A DNA stretch of 34,429 nucleotides from Pelargonium nanum (taxonomy: Eukaryota > Streptophyta > Magnoliopsida > Geraniales > Geraniaceae), in contig JAYMTF010000524.1 of assembly GCA_036897485.1 (NCBI GenBank), forward strand, positions 1-34,429. The letters are read 5' to 3'. Below, piece after piece: positions 23,701-32,100 of this stretch. A program made the translations under genes and the position numbers. A model generated the notes under the pieces. The model searched no databases and had not been told where the DNA came from. It saw nothing but the letters and a program-made list of their open reading frames with translations. Numbering within the stretch: the first letter of the stretch is position 1; every line of letters starts with the position of its first letter.

Positions 23701-23860
23701 TAGTGCTTGAAACAGCTGACCACTGCCTGGTTGCATCCCCGATATTCTTCACAGCACAATCTTTCTCCTTCTGCATTACAGCAATTAGCTCTTCAACTCG
23801 AGCTGGGGCTGTGAGCCCATCTTTCATCTCAGTCAGGGTAAAGAAATCTTCAAGCGTCAT
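20765..23860 (-). CDS. LW-domain (TFIIS N-terminal) nuclear protein, SUO/At4g24200-like, with DLN and GW motifs
   Basis: Large protein of 1031 residues in one coding exon. The TFIIS N-terminal (LW) domain, a helical bundle used by transcription factors to bind partners, covers about residues 40-150 (LFIQLDGLWFIDRWL at 65-79, TVKNLIGHNSSRIRDRA at 123-139). No zinc ribbon or BAH domain is present, so it is not an elongation factor itself. The rest is mostly disordered, acidic and Ser-rich. Five DLN motifs occur at 613, 697, 743, 791 and 961; DLNDRP (791-796) fits the DLNxxP EAR repression motif. GW dipeptides are at 660-661 (NLGWKGSALTSAF) and 1015-1016 (AGWEPY). In Arabidopsis SUO, a BAH/LW relative, paired GW motifs are linked to microRNA-mediated translational repression. 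The C-terminus has a basic TKRKEP signal. Start: first ATG after a UTR acceptor at 23968. The closest Arabidopsis relative from memory is At4g24200; function is inferred. Confidence 0.88.
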   Translation of the reverse strand: MTLEDFFTLTEMKDGLTAPARVEELIAVMQKEKDCAVKNIGDATRQWSAVSSTIAATDNKDCLDLFIQLDGLWFIDRWLQDAQKFDTDSSESFVEEAITTMLAALEKLHIDNDMSTASGIGLTVKNLIGHNSSRIRDRATALCDRWKQGGTDNAIHQDIERVGASVDDVITVSAKVTIDNKPECSAVIDILPPNECAKEENCSVEPMRDAISPSKSSGGLQSKNLEDAESHTHSNHPNSYTKAGDNDPITTFQEKTSTREEPPVSTIEGTASIGSCISAPEQQSVGQIEVPNTESRKDANNFSQQYSGLRELCAGSSVLESRVHLGANVADANVSAGIPALQDNVGANEVEGVTLKSEPKSGGVDIGVPDSCNAWSSKTACQKAESCTLQESSGKEHISPIPKDAGTFSSKMGNCESTLRDEAGPPHSDSEGLDVLMKMRMEGSGSAYEEIERVSDANKDLTSTPKTAKPDTRSPDFVDKRRPDLELEYGIVDALEVARQVAQEVEREVVDYREPSCSSSSDKASEGEIAQPGSPDSIKGKEDQPNSGLPEEILARQNLSSEEHLQGEERISKSDYLDTEPESCLRDMESSQVTEAVQEPEVNSEQGGMCDFDLNQEVCSDDMDRPVSATSIPISVVSASRPAVSLGLPVAPLQFEGNLGWKGSALTSAFRPASPRRISDDGGSSNGSKCRQGLDIDLNVAEDGEEKFGDLTSGKQIQVSFALPSGESSMEISSRKSERLKLDLNCIGDYGDAPLSDFRMEGQLFHHQNGHRSPSPASSSSSMQPSMRNIDLNDRPFMQNDSSEQGLYHCKPFQNVSAYGGTRPDDPAISIMGTRVEVKRKDFIPQTISLSNGKAPEFSMDANVARTAAFLGMGPTVSYPHPPAFGYNGLAAGPALSFSSAMYGAGGSIPYMVDSRGAPVVPQVVGSASAVPPYNQQPFIMSMTSAPPGLNGVGHHRPNFDLNSGFMIEGGNRESSSLRQLFVPGPGRSIEEHLKNNSLPSSSVVGTKRKEPDAGWEPYTFNYKHQQPPWK

Positions 23861-23967
23861 ATTGCTTCACAAAACATTTAGGTACCTCCAAATTTTGAAA
23901 GAGTCCTTGTAGCATACTGATACATTGTTTTCCACATAAGAAACTACAGAATAATGTGCAAGATATC
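23861..23967 (-). other. 5' UTR part of the LW-gene coding exon
   Basis: A TTTTGCAG acceptor (23968-23970 on the minus strand) starts a 107-base leader that runs into the ATG at 23860. The equivalent acceptor exists in the decayed copy at 17497-17499. Confidence 0.65.
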
Positions 23968-24424
23968 CTGCAAAACATAGCATGAAAGACATTTTAGACT
24001 CAGTAACAGGGTGTTCTTTTGTGGAACTCAGTAACAATTTTGGCAATAAGGTCCGGAAAAATTCAACTGCATATTCATTTCATTATCAGCAATTTTGCAA
24101 CGTAACTGAAAACTAAAATTTAAGAAAAATAGACAAGAGTAAGAGGATGCCAGTATGGTAATTTCCATGGCATGGAATACTAAACCACATACAACAGCAA
24201 TAAAACCTCAATAAACCATACAAACTTTGCAACTTTGACTTCTCATATTCTAATCTTCATGGATAAAATATCCCATATTTGGTCTAATAAACTTCTAAAG
24301 CATATGAACATAAGATAATCAAGTTGGTCTAAAAAGTATTCCTCAGTTTTAACTTCAAGCCTAGGAAAACTTATATCTTCAGTTGAGTTAAAAATCGGAT
24401 TGAATTGGTACAACATTGGAATAT

Positions 24425-24672
24425 GTTCCAAAATGGTACCCTAAATATCCATTTTGCGTAAAATGTCCCAAATTTGTTTTCTGTACCAATTTAGTCCCCT
24501 TAGTATTCATTTTTGTTTCAAAATGGTCCCTTCAGTATCCATTTGGTTTCAATCGGTCACTATACAATGTGCGAAACTGATGACTAAATTGGCACAAAGT
24601 AGATTATACAGAGAATGGGACTAGATTAAAACAGAAATGAAATTGGGGACCAATTTGGCACAAAATGAATAG
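24425..24672. repeat. Inverted-repeat element in the LW-gene 5' UTR intron
   Basis: Left part contains AAAATGTCCCAAATTTG and GTACCAATTTAGTCCCC. The right part contains the inverse phrases GACTAAATTGGCACAAAG and GGGGACCAATTTGGCACAAA. The layout resembles the fold-back element in FNR intron 2, which uses a similar CAATTTAGTCC phrase. The intron of the decayed copy (17497-18852) is about 330 bases shorter than the parent intron, which fits with this element being absent there. Confidence 0.5.
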
Positions 24673-25653
24673 CTATATTATTAGGACAATAGCAACAAAA
24701 AAAAATGTATCTATCTGCTGTGGGACTGGAACGTGGTTATTTTGTTAAAGCTAAACTTCCCAGAAATTAAGAATTTATGATGCTACCTACCAACTTCCTT
24801 TTGTTTGTTTTACTAGTCAAATCAGAAAGTACAGCTTTTCATCAGCTATATGTCAGTGTTTTTTTATTTGTTGTTATTTTTAGCTTAGCTATGTCTGTGT
24901 TTAAACTTAATGGAAAACAAACAAGGACTCAGCTACAAATTATGGGTTGTAATTAACACAAGCTGTCCAATGAAAACCCATAAAACATTGAATTTTGGTT
25001 TAATAAAATTGTATAAATATACATACTTTTCTTTGATGAGGAAAAAGGGTAAGAGAAGCATTCTGGCGATGGTATGGAACACTACTGTACAAAAGTTTCT
25101 CCTTCTAAGGAAAGTCAGTTATTAACAATTTATTCGGTTTCAGAAAAAGATAACAAGTTTATAAGAAATTTACTATCTAGATCATAGACGATTAGATGCC
25201 TTATGTTAAGTAGCAATAAAATATGGTTATCTAAACAGCATAATATAATTCAACTGCCATGCAAAGTTCCCTTCAAAAAAGAGAAACCTGAATACAAGAT
25301 TCCACCCTAGAAGTAATAGCATTCCATATTCATCTCCTCATCAACAAAAACCCATCTTCTACATAGCAAAACCACATGATGGAAATAGAAACACAGCTAA
25401 GCCAGCAACTGAAAATAACAAATTGTAAAGGGGATCACTAGAACTGACTCAGTTTTGCCACAAATTAATGAGAACAACCAAAAGAATATTGTGTGGATAT
25501 TATATTCATTACAATATGCCAATCAATGATACCCCTATCATTTGCTGAGTACTTGACAGAATCAAATTCAATGAATTAAAAAAAAAAAGCTTGTAAGTTC
25601 ACCCATACTAAAAAAAAAAACTAAAGTTATCAACAGTAAGCAACTAGAATTAC

Positions 25654-25736
25654 CATATACATCTCAGTTATTTGAGTCACAATTGTGTGCCAGCTGAAAC
25701 TTTCCAATTGCAGTAGCCCAAAACAGTTTGTCAATC
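25654..25736 (-). other. Probable internal 5' UTR exon of the LW-domain gene
   Basis: On the minus strand an acceptor (GTTTCAG/GATTG, 25737-25739) and donor (GTATATG/GTAAT, 25652-25653) delimit 83 bases. Both splice sites and the exon length are nearly kept in the decayed copy (18853-18938). It contains an ATG a few bases before the donor, so an upstream open frame could affect translation. Confidence 0.55.
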
Positions 25737-26105
25737 CTGAAACATCCCAAGCAACGACAAAAATGAAAAATCACAAAGAGACTACAATTGAACATGATTT
25801 AAAAAAAACAGGTGGAAAGGTATAGCCAGACCTACTGAAAACTACAACAGGGGAAGAACAAAAACTAGATTCAAAAACGAGAAGAGAGAGAAAGCAAGCA
25901 AAAACCCTAGCTTTGCAGCAAATGGGAATAACGAAAATTGTGAATATACAAGAAATTTGCTAGCAGTGACGAAATTGAGAGCAATTAATGTGATCAAAAT
26001 AGGTGAATTAACACCCCTACATCCAGAAAAACAGGGCAAATTAATGAGAAATGAACGAAAATGCAACGAAATCGAATAATTACATTCGGTGAGAAGCAAA
26101 ATTAC

Positions 26106-26340
26106 CTGTTTCTGAACCAAAATCAGAAACCCTAGGTCCAATTCACAAGACGGCTCTCCAGGTTGTGGGTTCTAGATATTGGCGAGTCTTCGACCTCTGG
26201 CGCGTGCGCGCGTGGCTTGTCTCTGTAGAATGACAAAACCCTCAGATTGTGTCCTCTCCTCTCTCCTCTGTTATGGCTTTTTCCGAAGCAGAGAGAGCAA
26301 CGTTTTTTCTTCGTTTTTGCTATATTCTCTCTCTTCAATT
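26106..26340 (-). other. First 5' UTR exon and promoter region of the LW-domain gene
   Basis: On the minus strand a clean donor (AAACAG/GTAAT) ends a leader at 26106. The transcription start is placed near 26330 only by position. The plus-strand motif AAACCCTAG near 26128 is telo-box-like; such boxes are common in leaders of housekeeping plant genes. No TATA box is obvious. Confidence 0.45.
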
Positions 26341-26934
26341 TTCTGGTCGATTTTAGTTCGCATTTGGGTCACAACACGTGCAAAGCGTGCGCGGTGCTTC
26401 GGGTCGGGTGTGATCAGTACCAGTTGACTATTATTGGGTTTGGATGGATCCGGGTTTGGATTCTGTAGGTGGGTCCTCAATCTACATCAGTGAGTCACAA
26501 CTCACAACTGTCATGTGTGTGTCGGGGATTTTGGAATCCAAGCACCGGGTTGGCCCAAATGCTCTCTACGACTACGATCCTTTCTTTTCTTTCCTATACG
26601 GAAACGTTGCCATCAAATTATAACAAGGGATGACAATCTAATCCGTAAGCTTTTTGGGATGGGAGGAGAGGGATTGTGTTTTGAAGAAATTGGATATCAT
26701 GAGGACATAGTCTGTTGTCATACGAGGTTAGGAGAATAAATATTTTCAATTACTTTTGGACAATGAAACTAGTTGATACGTCTCGTTTGACTTGGTCACG
26801 TTATCGCCTCTCAGGGCCTTTTGAACCTTCATATTGACTTTATGTTCCCAATGGATGGTTGCATGGGTGAGGGGCACAAAATTCGAACGACGAGTAAGAG
26901 ATAGAGTGTTCGTGTACAACCAAGAGATGAAGCT

Positions 26935-27139
26935 GCGACATCGCTAGTGCAACAAGGCAACACAAATAAGCAATAGAGCACCAATGAAGTAATGAAGAGG
27001 ATTATGTCAACATTGCTAGTGAAACGGTACATAGAAAAAGGGGAACACATAGAACTAATGGAGCAACGTAGGGGAACATGTCGCTAGTGAAATGGTGCAA
27101 CACAAAGGGGAAATAGAGCACCAATGGAACGAGGCGTAT
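26935..27139. repeat. Degenerate tandem repeat, three units of about 70 bases
   Basis: GCTAGTG recurs at 26943, 27015 and 27083 (spacings 72 and 68). Each is followed by a similar order of phrases: CAACACAAA or a variant, then AGAGCACCAATG or AGAACTAATG. Units 1 and 3 are the most alike. Non-coding as far as visible. Confidence 0.6.
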
Positions 27140-28568
27140 ACCATTTCTGTTCTCGACCGGGGAGCATTTGGTGCTGTCAAGAGCATCAGAAGAATAGTTG
27201 GGAAAACGTGTGCGCCCTTTCTTGACCCCAATTACAGAAACTTTCTTAGGTCCCGATCATGGGCTCCTTTGTGTAACTTGAACAAGGAGCAGCTGACATG
27301 ACTTGGACGAACGAGATGGAGATTTGTCGGGGCCAAGTCAGTTGAGTGCGAAAGGAAAAGTTTTTGGGTCGTTCTGGTTGCCGTTTGGGATCAGCTGTTG
27401 TGTGGGGGTCATCGTACCCCCGCACGTTTACTCAGGTGAGCCTTCATGATTGATGGAGGGAGAAATACGTCTTCTCTCACGCGCTATTCGGGATTTACAT
27501 AACTTTCGTCGTCGTTGAAGTGATTGATTTTTTGAGAAGCGGTCGCATGACGATTAGACACCACACGAGTTTCCATTGATTGATTTACTTTATAATTTTT
27601 CAAATATCATCGTAATGTAATCCAAAAGTCACATTAATTTTAAAAATAAGTTAACAAGAGTATTGCTATTCATGTAGTTTGAGTAAATGCTAATACATGT
27701 TAAGATAAATAATGGTAATTCATGCTAGTTCAAAAATAGGAGTAAATATCTAGATATTGTTGCATCATGTTAACATAGTAGATTGCCATGAAACATAATT
27801 TCCTTGCTACTTTCCCCCTTTTGGAATGTCCCAAAAAGAACAACTTTGTTACAAATACTAAATGAAAAAACATGATGGTATTATTTCTGACCAATTGAAG
27901 GATATCTTTGAGTCATATAAGTTATGTTTTTATAAGTTGATTTGACTAGGTTACATGTTTGGGGCCAAACGTGAGACATAGCTTTTCTTTGTTGGAATTA
28001 TATGATTCAAGCATCATCATTTGACTTTTTCTAAAGGGTTTGGTGGAGATTTAAGAGTGTTTAGACTTTAGAGAGGGGACCTCAATCACCTTATTTTAAT
28101 TATTAGTGTACATAAAAAAGACATAGAAGCTAGTGTCCCCCTAAACATAGATAAATGACTAATGTGTAGAGTCAAGGAGGTGCTCCACTTGTTTTCTTAA
28201 TAATATTATTATTAAACCTTTTAGGTCCCTCTCTCTTCAAACCAAAAGTATCATCACTAAAATCCAATGAATTGCTAAACTACTTGGGCTGTCCTTATTT
28301 CCACCCAAACCTTACATATGCAAATGCAACATAAGTTTTTTATGCCAATAAATTAAAATGAATGATGTAGCTTTGTGAAGTTATAATGTTCAAACTTCAA
28401 AGAAAGTGTTTCTTACATAATGATACCCTCAAGCAAAGGAAAATAGTGAAGATTAGTATGGAAGTGAATATTTTATGATCTTCAAGTTGCTTGCATGAAG
28501 ATACAACATCTAGTCAATTGTTAAATAGCATCATAAAACTTGCTCTATTCCATAAAAGTTGCATGAAC

Positions 28569-28715
28569 TTTATTTTTTATTTTTTTATAAAAGAGCTAAG
28601 CTCATCCAGATAGATTAAGGAGGAAAGAAAATCCGGTCCTCCAAAGCCAAAATAGTCAAGTTACAATCATCCATTAATAAGTTTGAAACACCCATAGGCA
28701 GGTGAGCAAATAAAC
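28569..28715 (-). mobile_element. Retroposon fragment (LINE 3' end or SINE) with 15-bp target duplication
   Basis: A 147-bp insert is flanked by the perfect direct repeat AAAAGTTGCATGAAC at 28554-28568 and 28716-28730. Its plus-strand left end is T-rich, which is an A-rich tail on the minus strand, preceded there by GATGAGCTTAGCTCTTTTAT. The duplication and tail show target-primed reverse transcription. The body has no clear pol III boxes, so a 5'-truncated LINE end is the better reading. Confidence 0.75.
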
Positions 28716-29087
28716 AAAAGTTGCATGAACATATGACATCATGATCAATGCATCAGTATTCACTATTTTGACAAAAAATGTTCCAAAATAATTTTGTTAT
28801 AAGTTAGTAGCACATGAATCACCAACAAATCTCTTGAATATGTTAAATTTCGAAGATTTCCAACAATAACTAATTTATTTTTAATCTTTACAAAAATAGG
28901 AAAATGAACCCTCATTTTTGTTTAAAAGGTATTTCATATTTTCATGAATTACCTTAAGTTTGTTATAGCAAAAGTATAATGTAAAAAGTATTTACTCCAC
29001 ACAGACAGAGACAGGCTGGTCATTGCTGCCTGCCAGCACAAAAATATGGCTTCTTTTTTAAAGAGCCAAAAAGAAGCAAAATGCTGC

Positions 29088-29103
29088 ATGTATGTATGTA
29101 TGT
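29088..29103. repeat. (ATGT)n microsatellite
   Basis: About four units of ATGT in the 3' flank of the 13-exon gene. Confidence 0.85.
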
Positions 29104-29158
29104 ACATAGCAAAATGACTATAAAGATGAGGCTTATAATCAAATGAGGCTTATAACTA

Positions 29159-32100
29159 TTATATACGAAGATTGTCTTTAAGCAAACGCATGAGAGAGAT
29201 GCTACCCTGCGTCATTTTTCTTCCTTCACCACCAACTTTCCTTCCACCTCTATTTCCCTGCAAATTAGTTTCAACACGGGATATAACATTATAGGTAACT
29301 CATTGAAGCCATTAATTATTTTGTTGATGCTGATTCAAGAATTTATGCTCGTCTTGCTACATTCAGTATAGCTAGTTTGATTTAGACTTTAGCATAAACA
29401 TGGCTGGTTGGTTATTTTATGGAGATTTCACACCTTTTCCGGTGATTCAGATATTCCTATGCACTATGTATGCAAAACAGTAACAAAGAAAACAGAGATT
29501 GAGTTGAGATGATATTGTAAACATGTAGGACTGACCTTTGGTTTCTCAATCTCGTCATCAACATCCAAAGGACTGACTTCCCTTAGTAAAACGGATGCGG
29601 CTGGCAAAAGTTTCCTGATTTCAAAATATTATATAGACATCAATTCAAGAAAAAGATACAGTGACTTATATCCATCTCACAAGGAAACTGTAACTTGTGT
29701 CATGGTCAAACATTTAGCACGATATGCACCCGACTGACCTTTTTGGCTTCTTTTGAATTGATTTGCATGTATCAAGCCTTGTTTCACTTTTGGGAACAAC
29801 TTCACATCCTTGAGTAAATTCAACATCACCATTTGATGAAAATGGTGGCTCTAATGATACCTATAAATGAAAAGAGAGAATTAGGAGAAGGAAAACATAG
29901 GAGCAACAACACAGTTCCTTAAAGAAGAAGAGGGAAAATAAAGGAGTAATGCCCAGTGTCTTAAGGAATATAGCAAAAGCAGAGATGGCAAGACATTACA
30001 GTATAATTTTGATGATTATGAACTTCAAAATGTTATATAATCTTTTGGTTGCTTTTGGAATCAGGAACGATATTCCTAAAATGCGAAGAGTCAGTAGTTT
30101 TATGCCCGACTCTTTTTCACTTTTGTGCTTCTGTTAGCACTAAAAAATAGTAAAAATTGACTCAATTATCCCACAAAAAATAGAGAGGAAACTCTCGTCT
30201 CTTTCTACATCTCATTACCTAGTTTGATCTCTCCCTGTTCTTTTCCACTTATGTATCTATATTCAGTTCTTTCTCTAGAGCTAGAAGCATATATGTTAGT
30301 GCGTTCAAATCACCATAAAGGATGATTGATAATGATTCAACCAAACAAAGATTAATAATATTTGGATAGAGAAACTTACTGAGAGTTTAACATCATCCTT
30401 CAAAATAGGTGGTTGATCCAGCTCTGCTGATGAACCACAGTCATCTCTAACAATCACAGGAGACTGAGAAGTGGAAACCTCTGGAAGATTTGAATATGTT
30501 AGTTGCAGCTCTGCTGATGAACTACAGTCATCTCTAACAATCACAGGAGACTGAGAAGTGGAAACCTCTGGAAGATTCGAATATATTAGTTGCAGCTAGA
30601 AACCATAAGGAAAGAATGAACAGTCTTAACATATTACTACATCCAACCATATCGCAATAAAGAAATATGTGAATAATCAGATAAAGGCATATTTAAGTCG
30701 TACAGCTTATAGTTACTCTCAAACACTTCCTTTTCCTATCTAAGGTGACTATTCAATCACCAATTGCATCAATTCAACTTAATAATTATGTTCTATTTTG
30801 GACATGTCTGGTAGCCTGGGTTCTAAATATTTCAGACACAGAACAAGAAAAGTAGCATAAAAAGGTTGAAATGTTTTTTGAATAAAACCTGTAGCATCCA
30901 CATCTTGCGAACAATTATCAGTTCCAGAACATTTTGACACATCGGTATCTTCTGTGCTGTCTCCATTCTCGAATAAGCTTACATGATCTATGCCCTGTCC
31001 AACAATTACTTCTGATTGGAAGCCATTCTGAAAATATCATAAGAAACTGTCATATATATGACATAAAAACACACCTCTATTGGAAATTATAATTTCCAAA
31101 CCTGATGATTCTGCAGGTTAGAATTTTTATCACAAATGCTTGAAGAAAGAACGACACAATTGTTGGAAGTTGTCACCTCCTGAAGATCCTTAAAAAAAAT
31201 CCATCAAAAGCAGTTCGATAAATGAAAAAGGCTTGAGTACAATGTCATTCTGACTTAAACTAGCATAAGACTCTTGCTCATGGTCAATGGGTTCAAATCC
31301 ATTAGAGCTTTAAAACATATTATTCCTTATGTGAATGTCTACAAAGTACAAATAACCCAATTTTTCAATTGTACATTCTCTTCTCAGTTCTTAAAGTAGA
31401 ATCCACACCAAATTAAGCTAGTGGCTGAGATGGAACATAAATATGTAAACACCCTGTGTTGGATAACTTATGGTTGCGACTTGCGAAATTATTCTTTTTT
31501 CAATAACTACCTTTCTTTAACATATCCTCCAATTTACAATTAAAGATCCAAATTAAGGATTAATTCCTAGCTAAATTTCACTCCAACTTTTGTAGAATCT
31601 TTACACTATTGAGTTATCCATAATGATGATCCATGCACGCAGCCTGGATATATTATATTACCTGAAGAAAGTTGATAAGCTAATGCACCAAACCAAAACA
31701 AGTGGCAGATATTAGAAGAGCACAGTGAAGAAATAAATAAACAAGGTTATAATTTAAACATAGAATCTTACAGAAAGTTCAACTATGTGCTCCTCACTAG
31801 CCAGGTGATCCACCTCAACTCTTGAACTTTTGCTGTCGCTAACAGCAACAGGAGACTGACAAGAGCTAACCACAAACTCTGAAATATGTGAATTTGTCAG
31901 TTACAACAAGAAATCGTAACGAAACAATGAACTAATGATATAGTGAAAATTTCTCTTGCACACCCAGAACTCTAAGCTATCAGTAAACAAGGCTCACTGA
32001 AGAAATATACAAATGTTTTGAAGAATATAGTGATCCTTGACAGCTAGATCTTCCATGACTAATCAAACGATCCTATGTGTAAATGATTAGGAGAACAAAA

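Larger units (their letters stand above)
26341..29158. other. Gene-free stretch left of the 13-exon gene
   Basis: 26341-27560 is less AT-rich and includes degenerate 70-base repeats (26935-27139) and a short GC hairpin (27400-27425). A 69-codon frame at 27092-27301 has no recognisable family. 27560-29158 is AT-rich with a retroposon fragment (28569-28715) and an (ATGT)n tract near 29088-29103. No RNA gene recognised. Confidence 0.5.

Noticed and set aside
27092-27301. 69-codon open frame in gene-free DNA
   Set aside because: Its start lies in the degenerate 70-base repeats and the protein shows no family or composition typical of a gene.
31259-31307. GGGTTCAAATCC at 31289-31300 read as a pol III B box of a SINE or tRNA
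   Set aside because: The stretch aligns better with the exon at 32900-32971 as a fossil exon; there is no A box or acceptor stem.
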